64,000 nt of DNA from CAVQBJ01 sp963724405. Its GTDB lineage: Bacteria > Actinomycetota > Thermoleophilia > Solirubrobacterales > Solirubrobacteraceae. Below the pieces are notes generated by a model. It saw only the letters and a list, made by a program, of their open reading frames with translations, ran no database searches and was not told where the DNA came from. The stretch is taken from contig CAVRUQ010000012.1 of assembly GCA_963724405.1 (NCBI GenBank), positions 124,001 to 188,000 on the forward strand. The letters run 5' to 3'. This document shows positions 8,854 through 17,370 of the stretch, piece by piece. Position numbers and translations under genes: made by a program. Numbering within the stretch: the stretch's first letter is position 1; each line of letters opens with the position of its first letter.

Positions 8854-9629
8854 GCGCCCGGCCGACGCTCGCCGTGTGGAAGTTCGCCTCCTGCGACGGA
8901 TGCCAGCTGTCGATCCTCGACTGCGAGGACGAGCTGCTCGCCCTCGCCGACAGCGTGCAGATCGCGCACTTCCTCGAGGCGTCGAGCGCGGTCGTGGCCG
9001 GGCCGTACGACCTGTCGATCGTCGAGGGGTCGATCACGACCGCGCACGACGTCGAGCGCATCCGGGAGATCCGGGCGCAGTCGAGGCGCCTTGTGTCGAT
9101 CGGGGCGTGCGCGACGGCCGGCGGGATCCAGGCCCTGCGCAACTTCGCCGACGTCGAGGGCTTCGTCTCGCTCGTGTACGCCTCGCCGCAGTACATCTCC
9201 ACGCTCGACCGCTCGACGCCGGTCCGGGACCACGTGACGGTCGACTTCGAGTTGCAGGGCTGCCCGCCGAACAAGCGCCAGCTGCTCGACGTGATCGGCG
9301 CGTTCCTGCACGAGCGCCGCCCGGCGATCCCCTCGCACAGCGTCTGCATCGACTGCAAGCGCGCCGGCAACGTCTGCGTGATGGTCGCGCACGGCACGCC
9401 ATGCCTGGGCCCGGTCACGCACGCGGGCTGCGGCGCGCTGTGCCCGAGCTATGACCGCGGCTGCTACGGCTGCTTCGGCCCGATGGAGAGCCCGAACCCG
9501 TCGTCGCTCGCCGGCTGGTTCGGCGAGCACGGCTCCGACGAGCAGGACATCGTGCGCATGTACCGCCTCATCTACGCGGCCGCCCCCGAGTTCCGCGAGG
9601 AGAGCGAGGCCCATGAGCGCCCCGCCTGA
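8850..9629 (+). CDS. hydD: group 3b [NiFe]-hydrogenase small subunit (HydD/delta)
   Basis: 259 residues. The proximal-cluster motif CDGCQLSIL is near residue 15; GACATAGG and GCPPNKRQLL follow, then a cysteine-rich C-terminal half (CIDCKRAGNVCVMV, CGALCPSYDRGCYGC) for the remaining clusters. No Tat signal, so the enzyme is cytoplasmic, as expected for group 3b. The start is the GTG whose GTGA overlaps the hydG stop; the open frame upstream is merely a shadow of hydG. It pairs with the catalytic subunit encoded next, with which it overlaps by 17 bases. Confidence 0.9.
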   Translation: MSARPTLAVWKFASCDGCQLSILDCEDELLALADSVQIAHFLEASSAVVAGPYDLSIVEGSITTAHDVERIREIRAQSRRLVSIGACATAGGIQALRNFADVEGFVSLVYASPQYISTLDRSTPVRDHVTVDFELQGCPPNKRQLLDVIGAFLHERRPAIPSHSVCIDCKRAGNVCVMVAHGTPCLGPVTHAGCGALCPSYDRGCYGCFGPMESPNPSSLAGWFGEHGSDEQDIVRMYRLIYAAAPEFREESEAHERPA

Positions 9630-10944
9630 GGGCGGCACCCCGGCCGGGGCCGGCAACGGCGAGCGCCGTTTCGTGGTCGAGGCGCTCGCGCGCGTCGAGG
9701 GCGAGGGCGCGATGCACGTCACGCTGCGCGACGGCAAGGTGCAGGACATCCGCCTGCGCATCTACGAGCCGCCGCGCTTCTTCGAGGCGTTCCTGCGCGG
9801 GCGACGCTTCACCGAGGTGCCGGACATCACCGCCCGCATCTGCGGGATCTGCCCGGTGGCCTACCAGGCGAGCGCGATCGCGGCGATGGAGGATGTCTGC
9901 CGCGTCGACGTCCCCGCGGCCGTGCGCGCGCTGCGCCGGCTCCTCTACTGCGGCGAGTGGATCGAGAGCCACACGCTGCACGTGTTCATGCTGCACGCGC
10001 CGGACTTCCTCGGCTACGACGGAGCCCTGGACATGGCCCGCGACCACCCCGAGATCGTCGAGGGGGCTCTGCGACTCAAGCAGACCGGCAACGAGCTGAT
10101 GCGGGTCGTCGGCGGACGCGAGATCCACCCGATCAATCAGCGCGTCGGCGGCTTCTACCGCGCCCCGTCGCGCGCCGAGCTGGCCGCCGTCGCGCCGAAG
10201 CTCGAGCGGGCACTGGAGTTCGCGCGCGAGGCGGTGCGCTTCACCGCCTCGCTGCCGTTCCCCGACTTCGAGCGGGACTACGAGTTCGTCGCGCTCTCGG
10301 AGCCCGACACGTACGCGATCGAGGGCGGGCGGCTCATCTCGAGCAGCGGGCTCGACCTCGCTCCGGGCGAGTATCCCGAGCACTTCGTCGAGGAGCAGGT
10401 CGAGCACTCGACCGCGCTGCATTCGCACCTGCGCGACGGCGGCTCCTACCTCGTCGGCCCGCTCGCGCGCTACGCGCTCAGCTCGGCCAGGCTCTCGGCG
10501 CTCGCCCGCGAGGCGGCCGCCGAGGCCGGCCTCGGCCCGGTGTGCCGCAACCCGTACCGCAGCATCGTCGTGCGGGCGGTCGAGATCCTCTACGCCGTCG
10601 AAGAGGCCCTGCGCATCGTCGACGGCTACGAGCCGCCGGACCCGCCGGCGCTCGAGGTCGCGCCGCGCGCCGGCACCGGTGCCGGCTGGAGCGAGGCGCC
10701 ACGCGGGGTCCTGTGGCACGGCTACGAGATCGACGCCGGCGGGGTGATCCTCGATGCGCGGATCGTGCCGCCGACCTCGCAGAACCAGCGCATGATCGAG
10801 CGCGACCTACGCGACTGCGTCGAGCGCTTCGTCGCGCTTGCAGACGACGAGCTGCGCGTGCGCTGCGAGCAGACGATCCGCAACTACGACCCCTGCATCT
10901 CGTGCGCGACGCACTTCCTGAGCCTCGAGGTGCAGCGGCGGTGA
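9613..10944 (+). CDS. hydA: group 3b [NiFe]-hydrogenase large (catalytic) subunit (HydA/alpha)
   Basis: 443 residues. The L1 nickel-ligand motif RICGICPVAYQ has cysteines at 77 and 80; the L2 motif DPCISCATHF has cysteines at 428 and 431, followed after His434 by a 9-residue tail that an endopeptidase would remove once nickel is inserted. This pattern and length are those of bidirectional NAD(P)-linked group 3b enzymes. ATG at 9613 is used; the earlier open frame is a shadow of hydD. Its TGA overlaps the GTG of the protease gene. Confidence 0.92.
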   Translation: MSAPPEGGTPAGAGNGERRFVVEALARVEGEGAMHVTLRDGKVQDIRLRIYEPPRFFEAFLRGRRFTEVPDITARICGICPVAYQASAIAAMEDVCRVDVPAAVRALRRLLYCGEWIESHTLHVFMLHAPDFLGYDGALDMARDHPEIVEGALRLKQTGNELMRVVGGREIHPINQRVGGFYRAPSRAELAAVAPKLERALEFAREAVRFTASLPFPDFERDYEFVALSEPDTYAIEGGRLISSSGLDLAPGEYPEHFVEEQVEHSTALHSHLRDGGSYLVGPLARYALSSARLSALAREAAAEAGLGPVCRNPYRSIVVRAVEILYAVEEALRIVDGYEPPDPPALEVAPRAGTGAGWSEAPRGVLWHGYEIDAGGVILDARIVPPTSQNQRMIERDLRDCVERFVALADDELRVRCEQTIRNYDPCISCATHFLSLEVQRR

Positions 10945-11405
10945 CCGACCGCGCGGTCGTCATCGGCGTCGGCAACCCGTGGCGCGGGGATGACGGCGCC
11001 GGCCTGGAGGTGGCCCGCCGCCTGGCCGCCCATGCCCCCGACGGCGTGCGCATCGTGCAACGGGGCGGCGGCGATCAGCTCGGGCTGCTCGACGCGTGGG
11101 CCGACGCCGAGCGCGCGATCGTCATCGACGCCGCGTCCTCGGGCGCTCCGGCCGGGGCCGTGCATCGCTTCGACGCCACCGCCGCGCCGCTGCCGGCGCC
11201 GTTTCTCGCCTCCAACAGCCACACGTTCGGCGTGGCCGAGGCGGTCGAGCTCGCGCGCGTGCTCGGCCGGCTGCCGCGCTCGCTGCAGATCTACGCGATC
11301 GAGGGTGAGAGCTTCGCGGCCGGGCGAGGCCTGACGCCCGGCGTCCAGCGCGCAGTGCAGGGCGTTGTCGACGAGCTGCGCGGCGTCTGGCCCGCCGGGC
11401 CCTGA
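10941..11405 (+). CDS. [NiFe]-hydrogenase maturation endopeptidase of the 3b operon
   Basis: 154 residues of the HycI/HyaD/HoxW family: IGVGNPWRGDDGAGLEVA holds the first acidic nickel-sensing residue, VIDAASSG the central acidic region and SNSHTFG the conserved histidine. It trims the C-terminal tail of the catalytic subunit after nickel insertion; position directly after hydA (GTGA overlap) points to HydA as the substrate. A second, divergent endopeptidase gene lies in the group 1h operon at 19616, so each enzyme has its own protease. Confidence 0.88.
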   Translation: MTDRAVVIGVGNPWRGDDGAGLEVARRLAAHAPDGVRIVQRGGGDQLGLLDAWADAERAIVIDAASSGAPAGAVHRFDATAAPLPAPFLASNSHTFGVAEAVELARVLGRLPRSLQIYAIEGESFAAGRGLTPGVQRAVQGVVDELRGVWPAGP

Positions 11406-11712
11406 CGGCGGCGCGCGGCGCAGCCGGGCGGGTCGTCGCGCCGGGCCGTTTGACCGCTCCGCGGGGTCGCGGGCCGAACCTTGGTCGATCTTGTTCCTCC
11501 ATGAGAGAAGATCGACCAAACTTCCCTCGTCGGGCCCGCCCGCGGCCCGCCGCGGCCCGGACCGGTCCCCCGCGCCCCGGCGCGGCCCGGACCGGCCCCC
11601 GCGCGCCCCGAGCGGCGACTCGCCCCGGCGCCGTCCGCCGGAACACCGGCCTCGGCCGGCCCCGTATATTGCCCCCGGAGCATCGAGTCGATTCGACAAG
11701 GGGGAGGCCCCG
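11406..11712. other. intergenic region without a supported gene
   Basis: About 307 bases between the 3b operon and a secreted protein gene. Open frames here encode only Arg/Pro/Ala-rich low-complexity sequence and are rejected as genes. The only structured element seen is the palindromic repeat listed separately; the remainder is a simple GC-rich repeat-like tract (tandem variants of gcggcccggaccgg between about 11545 and 11600). It presumably also contains the promoter of the next gene, but no clear -35/-10 pair is visible. Confidence 0.6.
11476..11524. repeat. palindromic intergenic element, copy A
   Basis: Two 17-base arms (11476-11492 and 11508-11524) that pair at 15 of 17 positions around a 15-base loop gttcctccatgagag. 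A second copy with the same arm sequence (core TTGGTCGATCTT / AAGATCGACCAA in one or both arms), the same arm and loop lengths and a related loop in the opposite orientation lies at 33015-33063. Such conserved stem plus conserved loop in two unrelated intergenic regions suggests a REP-like mobile palindrome or an RNA hairpin rather than chance. No run of T follows, so it is not a classical terminator. Confidence 0.7.
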
Positions 11713-12027
11713 ATGAGAGCGCGCACATGGATCCTGGCCGCCGTCGTCACCTCGGCCGCGGTGGCGCTGCCCACGACCGCGTCGGCCGCGGCGACGCACG
11801 ACTGCGCAGCGCTGAAGGTCCCCGGCACGGGCTTCCACGCGACCCACATCACCGCGCGCGGCGTGACCTGCACGTACGTCCGTCACGTCTTCATCCCCGA
11901 TGTCGTGAAGAACGTGTTCCCGAAGGGGTGGGCGTTCCACGTCACGCACCCATCGAGCACGACGGCGAAGGACGTCGTCACCAACGGCGCCAAGCAGATC
12001 ACGTTCCTGCTCTCCCTGACGAGCTGA
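11713..12027 (+). CDS. small secreted protein of unknown function
   Basis: 104 residues with a clear Sec signal peptide (MRARTWILAAVVTSAAVALP, cleavage expected after TASA) and a mature part of about 80 residues holding two cysteines (HDCAAL and GVTCTY) that could form one disulfide. The mature chain begins with a motif like KVPGTGFHATHITARGVTC. I do not recognise a characterised family; short proteins of this pattern are common in Solirubrobacterales. Gene stands alone between a repeat-bearing gap and the chemoreceptor promoter. Confidence 0.7.
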   Translation: MRARTWILAAVVTSAAVALPTTASAAATHDCAALKVPGTGFHATHITARGVTCTYVRHVFIPDVVKNVFPKGWAFHVTHPSSTTAKDVVTNGAKQITFLLSLTS

Positions 12028-12084
12028 CGGGCCCGGCCTGGCCCGCGCCGCGCACCGGCTTCTCCGGGCGCGGCGCACCGCGAC

Positions 12085-12111
12085 TCAAGGTCGTGCCGCG
12101 CGAACCGATCA
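12085..12111 (+). promoter_or_regulatory. candidate sigma-28 (FliA-type) promoter of the chemoreceptor gene
   Basis: TCAAGGTC (12085-12092), 11 bases, then ACCGATCA (12104-12111). This matches the FliA consensus TAAAGTTT-N11-GCCGATAA in spacing and in most key positions, and chemoreceptor genes are classical sigma-28 targets. It lies 75 bases before the GTG start of the methyl-accepting protein and after the stop of the preceding gene. Not tested experimentally. Confidence 0.55.
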
Positions 12112-12132
12112 ACGAGGGGAAACTGCCCATCG

Positions 12133-12152
12133 GGGGCCTTCGGCGAGGCCCC
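12133..12152 (+). other. hairpin in the 5' leader of the chemoreceptor gene
   Basis: A 7-bp perfect stem (ggggcct / aggcccc) with a 6-base loop, inside the expected transcript leader between the sigma-28-like promoter and the start codon. It may protect the transcript 5' end or influence translation; alternatively it is a weak terminator remnant of the upstream gene. No riboswitch pattern is recognised. Confidence 0.4.
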
Positions 12153-12186
12153 GACCACCCCGTCACGCCCCTCCAGGAGATCCTCC

Positions 12187-13593
12187 GTGCGCATCGGCTT
12201 CCTCAAGAACCTCTCCCTGCGGCGGGCGGTGTTCACGCCACTGATAGTGCAGGCGGTGTGCACGGCGACCGTCGTCGTGATCGCGATCAGCGGCTCGCAC
12301 GTTGCGAGCCGCGGCCTGATCATCGGTCTCGGCGTCGGCGGGATCGCCGTCAGCCTCGGCCTGGCGCTCGTCGGCGCGAGCAAGCTCAAGCGCGACGCCG
12401 CCATCGTCCTCACCTGGCTCGAGCAGTTCCGCACCCGCGGTGCCGATCGTCTCACCGTCGGCATGAACGCGCTCGCCGAGGGGGACCTGTCGATCACCTT
12501 CCCGATCACCTCCCAGGGCGAGGACATCGACCTCGGGGGCGAGTTCGAAGCCATGAGGCAGCACATCGCCAGCCTGCGCGAGGGGCTCGTCGAGACCTTC
12601 CTCGCCTACAACGCCGCCACCGAGCGCCTGCGCGACCTCGTCGGCCACGTGTCCGAGACCGCGGCCGGCGTCACCGCGGCCTCGACCCAGGTGGCGAGCA
12701 CCTCGGAGGAGACCGGTCGCGCGAGCGGCGAGATCGCCGCCGCGATCGGTGAGATCGCCGCCAGCACCGAGCACCAGACGCGCGTCGTCGAGACGGTGCG
12801 CGAGTGCGCCGACGACGTCGCGGCCGCCGCCACGGCGAGCGCCGGCGGCGTCGAGGAGGCCGTCCGGGGCGCCGATCGCGTGCGCACGATCAGCGAGGAC
12901 GGCGTGCGCGCGTCGGCCGAGGCGGACGCGGCGATGAACGCCGTGCGCGACTCCTCCCACGCCGTCACCTCGGCGATCGAGCAGCTGGCCGAGAACACGA
13001 CCCAGATCGGGGCGATCGTCGAGACGATCACCCGGATCGCCGGCCAGACGAACCTCCTCGCGCTGAACGCGGCGATCGAGGCGGCCCGCGCGGGCGAACA
13101 GGGACGCGGCTTCGCGATCGTGGCCGAGGAGGTGCGCAAGCTGGCCGAGGAGTCCGGGCGCGCCGCCGAGCAGATCGCCGCGCTGCTGCAGGCGATCCAG
13201 AGCCAGACCGAGCACGTCGTCGGCGTCGTCCACGACGGCGGCCAGCGCACCGACGCGGGCGCCGCGGTGGTCGAGCGCACGCGCGAGGCGTTCGCCACGA
13301 TCGACGAGGCCGCGCGCGACATGCACGTGCGCATGGCCGAGATCGCCGACGCCAGCCGGCGCGTGACCGATGGCGCCGGACGGCTGCGCGACATGATCGC
13401 CGAGGTCACGAGCGTCGCCGAGCGCTCGTCGGCGTCCACCGGCGAGGTGTCGGCCTCGGCCGAGCAGTCCTCGGCCTCGGCGCAGGAGCTGGCGGCCACC
13501 GCGCAGGAGCTGAAGTGCAACGCCGACCAGCTCCACGAGGTCGTCGATCGCTTCACGCTGCGCTCCGCGGCCGAGCGCCCCGACACTCGTTGA
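12187..13593 (+). CDS. methyl-accepting chemotaxis protein without a periplasmic sensor domain
   Basis: 468 residues. Two closely spaced transmembrane helices (about 15-35 and 40-62) leave almost no extracellular domain; a HAMP-like region follows, then a long coiled-coil signalling domain with the highly conserved hairpin tip IAGQTNLLALNAAIEAARAG. It would pass signals to CheA/CheW. The sensory input must be within the membrane, cytoplasmic or by a partner. GTG start with AGGAG seven to eight bases upstream. No other che genes are in the window; a sigma-28-like promoter precedes it. Confidence 0.9.
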   Translation: MRIGFLKNLSLRRAVFTPLIVQAVCTATVVVIAISGSHVASRGLIIGLGVGGIAVSLGLALVGASKLKRDAAIVLTWLEQFRTRGADRLTVGMNALAEGDLSITFPITSQGEDIDLGGEFEAMRQHIASLREGLVETFLAYNAATERLRDLVGHVSETAAGVTAASTQVASTSEETGRASGEIAAAIGEIAASTEHQTRVVETVRECADDVAAAATASAGGVEEAVRGADRVRTISEDGVRASAEADAAMNAVRDSSHAVTSAIEQLAENTTQIGAIVETITRIAGQTNLLALNAAIEAARAGEQGRGFAIVAEEVRKLAEESGRAAEQIAALLQAIQSQTEHVVGVVHDGGQRTDAGAAVVERTREAFATIDEAARDMHVRMAEIADASRRVTDGAGRLRDMIAEVTSVAERSSASTGEVSASAEQSSASAQELAATAQELKCNADQLHEVVDRFTLRSAAERPDTR

Positions 13594-13671
13594 CGGTCAC
13601 CGAGGCGGGCTGGTAGCGTCGCCCGTGATTGGTTGACCAACATTGAGCCATGAGAAACGAGGCGTATTCCA

Positions 13672-13887
13672 ATGGCCGACAGCGTGTATCGCGTCACCGA
13701 AGTCATCGGAGTCAGCAGCGAGTCATGGGAGGCAGCCGCCCGTAACGCAGTCGAGGTGGCGGCGCAGTCCGTGCGCGACCTGAGGGTCGCCGAGGTCATC
13801 CGCGAGGACGTGACCATCGAGAACGGATCGATCGCCAGCTACCGCGTGCGGCTCGGGATCTCCTTCAAGTACGACACGGGCGACTAG
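13672..13887 (+). CDS. dodecin family flavin-binding protein
   Basis: 71 residues, the usual dodecin length, beginning with the typical VYRVTEVIGVSSESWEAAA and ending with a beta strand YRVRLGISFKYD. The tryptophan at SSESW is the residue that stacks on the isoalloxazine ring in bacterial dodecins. The protein forms hollow dodecamers that store or buffer flavins or CoA in the cytoplasm. Monocistronic by context: 78 bases after the chemoreceptor and convergent with the nickel permease gene. Confidence 0.92.
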   Translation: MADSVYRVTEVIGVSSESWEAAARNAVEVAAQSVRDLRVAEVIREDVTIENGSIASYRVRLGISFKYDTGD

Positions 13888-13896
13888 CCCGGATCG

Positions 13897-15030
13897 TCAA
13901 ACGGCAGCGGCGGTCCCGACGGTCGGGGCCGCTTGACTGTCTCGCGCCTCGGCGACCGGCGCGCCCCAGCGCTCCTCGACGCGCCCGAGGCGCCAGACGA
14001 GCAGCGCGAGGATCCACGTGCCGGCGAAGAGCCCGACGATGATGAACCCGATCGAGCCGAGATCGATGTTCTCCAGCCAGGACCAGAAGGAGCCCTCCGC
14101 CCCGAGCCGCTGCGCGGCGAGCCCGCCGAGCTCGATCGTGCCGATCACGAGCGCGACGGCGACCGACAGCCCCGTGATCACGAGGTTGTAGAACACCTTG
14201 CGCACGGGGCGCGAGAACGCCCACCCGTAGGCGACGTTCATGAACGACCCGTCGATCGTGTCGAGCAGGGACATCCCGGCCGCGAACAGGATCGGCAGGC
14301 ACAGGATCGCGTAGAACGGCAGCCCGGCCCCGGCCGCCCCGGCGGCCAGGAACAGCAGCGCGACCTCGCTCGCGGTGTCGAACCCGAGACCGAACAGCAC
14401 TCCGATCGGGTACATCTGCCACGGCCGGCGGATCGCCCGCGTGAAGCGCCCGAAGCAGCGGGTCATGAGCCCGCGGGCCTGCAGCTCAGCCTCGAGCTCG
14501 GCCTCGTCGTAGCGGCCGTGGCGCATCCCACGGAAGACCCCGATGATCCCCCACAGGATCGCGAGGTTCAGCGCGGCGATGACGTACAGGAACCCGCCCG
14601 ACACGCCGGTGCCGATCAGCCCGGTGACGCCGTGCAGCGGCGAGGAGGCGTTGCGCACCTGCCCGCCGAGCGAGCGGATCCCGACGGCGAACACGCAGGC
14701 GAGCGCGAACACGACCGTCGAGTGTCCGAGCGAGAACCAGAAGCCGACGCTGACCGGACGCTCGCCGTCGGCCATCAGCTTGCGCGTCGTGTTGTCGATC
14801 GCGGAGATGTGATCGGCGTCGAAGGCGTGCCGCAGCCCGAGGGTGTACGCCGTCAGTCCCGTCCCGAGCACGAACGCCCCCGCGCGTCCGGCCTGAGCGT
14901 GATGCGCGGCGAGGACGGCCAGCAGCAAGGCGAAGCCGAGCGCATGCAACCCGAGCACGACCGCGGCCATCGCCGCGACGGCCCGCCACTGCCGGGCGTC
15001 GAGCGCGTCGCGCATCCGCCGCCGTCCCAT
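13897..15030 (-). CDS. NiCoT-family nickel/cobalt permease (HoxN/NixA type)
   Basis: 377 residues with about eight membrane helices. The family signature RHAFDADHISAIDN in helix II, the second motif LGHSTVVF, and the LGFDTASEVALL motif are all present; these histidine and acidic residues form the metal path. It is the last gene of the long hydrogenase operon and its ATG overlaps the hypF stop, so it very probably supplies Ni2+ for both hydrogenases. Cobalt transport for B12 cannot be excluded from sequence. Confidence 0.9.
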   Translation of the reverse strand: MGRRRMRDALDARQWRAVAAMAAVVLGLHALGFALLLAVLAAHHAQAGRAGAFVLGTGLTAYTLGLRHAFDADHISAIDNTTRKLMADGERPVSVGFWFSLGHSTVVFALACVFAVGIRSLGGQVRNASSPLHGVTGLIGTGVSGGFLYVIAALNLAILWGIIGVFRGMRHGRYDEAELEAELQARGLMTRCFGRFTRAIRRPWQMYPIGVLFGLGFDTASEVALLFLAAGAAGAGLPFYAILCLPILFAAGMSLLDTIDGSFMNVAYGWAFSRPVRKVFYNLVITGLSVAVALVIGTIELGGLAAQRLGAEGSFWSWLENIDLGSIGFIIVGLFAGTWILALLVWRLGRVEERWGAPVAEARDSQAAPTVGTAAAV

Positions 15031-17370
15031 CAACCCTCCAGGCGCCGGGCGGCGACCGCCGCCTGACCGTAGGAGATCCCGCCGTCGTTGGCCGGTAGCC
15101 GCTGTGGCGTCAGCACCCGCAGCCCGGCGGCGGCGAGGCCCGCGGCGGTCTCCTCGAGCAGCCGCCGGTTGGCGAACACACCGCCGGACAGGACGGTGAG
15201 CTCGGTCCGCCGCTCGGAGGCGGCGCGCACGCAGGCCGCGACGGTCGCGCGTGCGAATGCGGCGTGGAAGCGGCTGGCCACGCGCCCGACGGGCTCGCCG
15301 GCCTCCACGTCGGCCACGATGGCGCGGATCGTCTCGCTCGGGTCGATCACCAGGCGCCCGTCGGCCACCTCGAGCGACATCGGATAGCGGCCCCGCTCGA
15401 GCGGGTCGCAGCGCGCCTGCAGCTCGATCGCCGCCTGCCCCTCGTAGTTGATCTCCGTGCGTAGTCCGCACAGCGCGGCGACGGCATCGAACAGCCGCCC
15501 GGCGCTCGTCGTCCGCGGCGACGCGAGGCCGGTCTGGGCCAGGCGCGCGACGCGGCGCCAGAGCACCTCCTCGACACGGCCGGACAGCGCGCGGGGCAGC
15601 GCGGGCTCGGCGCGGCCGATCTCCGTCAGCCAGGCGCAGGCCATCCGCCACGGCTGGGCGATCGCCTGCTCCCCGCCCGGGAGCCGCACCGGCCGCAGCG
15701 ACCCGACGCGCTCGAAGCCGGCCAGATCGCCGTACAGCAGCTCACCGCCCCAGACGGTCCCGTCCGGTCCGTAGCCGGTGCCGTCGTAGATCGCGCCGAT
15801 GGCCGGCCCGCGCACGCCGTGCTCGGCCAGGCACGCGGCCAGGTGGGCGTGGTGGTGCTGCACGCCGACGAGCTCGGCGTCGGCGCGCTCGAGCGCGTAC
15901 TTCGTCGAGAGGTATTCGGGGTGGAGATCGTGCGCGATGACCTCGGGCGCGACGGCGAACAGCCGCTGGAAGTGCTCGATCCCGTCGGTGAACGAGCGCA
16001 GCGTCTCGACGTTCTCGAGGTCGCCGATGTGGTGCCCGACCCACGCGCGCGGCGCCCTTGGCCACGCAGAAGGTGCTCTTCAGCTCGGCCCCGCACGCGA
16101 GCAGCGGCCGGGGCGTCCCCGCTCCGGGGAGCGCGAGGCTCGCGGGCACGTACCCGCGCGAGCGCCGCACGGTCGTCGCGTGCGTTCCGTGCGGCAACGA
16201 GACGACGCGCACGACCGAGTCGTCGGTGCGCGTCTGGATCGGCCGGTCGTGGACGAGGAACAGGTCGGCGAGCGGCGCGAGCCGCTCGAGCGCCTCCGCG
16301 TCTCGGAAGCAGATCGGCTCATCGGAGACGTTGCCGCTCGTCATCACGAGCGGCAGACCGACGTCGGCGAGCAGGACTTGGTGCAAGGGCGTGTACGGGA
16401 GCATCACGCCGAGATCGGGAGCGCCCGGCGCCACCGAGGCCGCCACGGGAGCGCCGCCGCGACGGGGCGCGAGCACGATCGGGCGCTCGGGCGAGGCGAG
16501 CAGCTCGCGCGCCGCCCGCTGCAGCGACACGAGCCGCTCGGCCCACGGCAGGTCCGCCGCCATGAGCGCGAACGGCTTGTCCTCGCGATGCTTGGCCGCC
16601 CGCAGCCGCGCGACGGCCGGCTCGTCGTCGGCGCGGCAGGCGAGGTGGTAGCCGCCGATCCCCTTCAGGGCGACGATCTTCCCGGCCAGGAGCGCGAGCG
16701 CGGCGCCCCGCACCGCGTCGCATCCGCCCTCGCAGCTGACGGGCACCCCGCCGGAGTCGAGCAGCGCGACCGAGGGCCCGCAGCGCGGACACGCGTTCGG
16801 CTGGGCGTGAAAGCGGCGGTCTGACGGATCCTCGTACTCGGCCCGGCACTCGCTGCACATCGCGAAACCGGCCATCGTCGTGAGCGGCCGGTCGTAGGGG
16901 ATCCCGGCCACGATCGTGAAGCGCGGCCCGCAGTTCGTGCAGTTGATGAACGGATAGCGGTGGCGGCGGTCGGCGGGGTCGAACAGCTCGCCCAGGCAGT
17001 CCGGGCACGTCGTCGTGTCGGGCGTCACCGGCGCGTCGGGCACGCCGCCGTCCGGGCTGGGCCGGATCGCGAAGCCGCCCTCGCCGGTCGGCGCCAGCTC
17101 CTCGCGCTCGACCGCCTCGAGCACGGCCAGGGGCGGCGCCTCGGGCGCGAGTCGGGCGAGCAGCGCCTCGACCGCAACCGGGCTGCCCTCGACCTCGAGC
17201 AGCACCCCGTGGGCGTCATTGAGCACGTACCCGTCGAGCCCGAGCTCGTGTGCGAGCCGGTGGACGTAGGGCCGGAAGCCGACGCCCTGCACGGTGCCCC
17301 GCACCCGCAGGCGGACGCGCCGGGGGACCGGCGCGCCCGCGGGGACGAGCCGATGCACGGTCGCGCTCAC
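15030..17370 (-). CDS. hypF: HypF carbamoyltransferase, reading frame broken by a one-base shift
   Basis: Makes the thiocarbamate on HypE that becomes the cyanide ligands of the [NiFe] site. In order: acylphosphatase domain (VRGTVQGVGFRPYV), two zinc-finger stretches (CPDCLGELF, CTNCGPRF, CSECRAEY, CPRCGPSV), YrdC-like domain (ALKGIGGYHLACRA), then the Kae1-like domain with HHHAHLAA. Translation from the GTG at 17370 leaves the HypF frame at about 16044-16054, a GC-repeat tract: after TFCVAKGA the family sequence WVGHHIGDLEN continues in another frame and runs on to the stop at 15030. One extra base (or two missing) explains it. Either sequencing error or a real lesion that would disable both hydrogenases unless HypF is supplied elsewhere. 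Confidence 0.85.

Noticed and set aside
11450..11716. Short frames across the palindromic element (MREDRPNFPRRAR-type products)
   Set aside because: The same residues recur only because the repeat DNA recurs; composition is Arg/Pro/Ala low complexity.
13629..13640. TTGGT-N2-ACCAA dyad upstream of dodecin
   Set aside because: Short, single and without a neighbouring regulator; likely chance.
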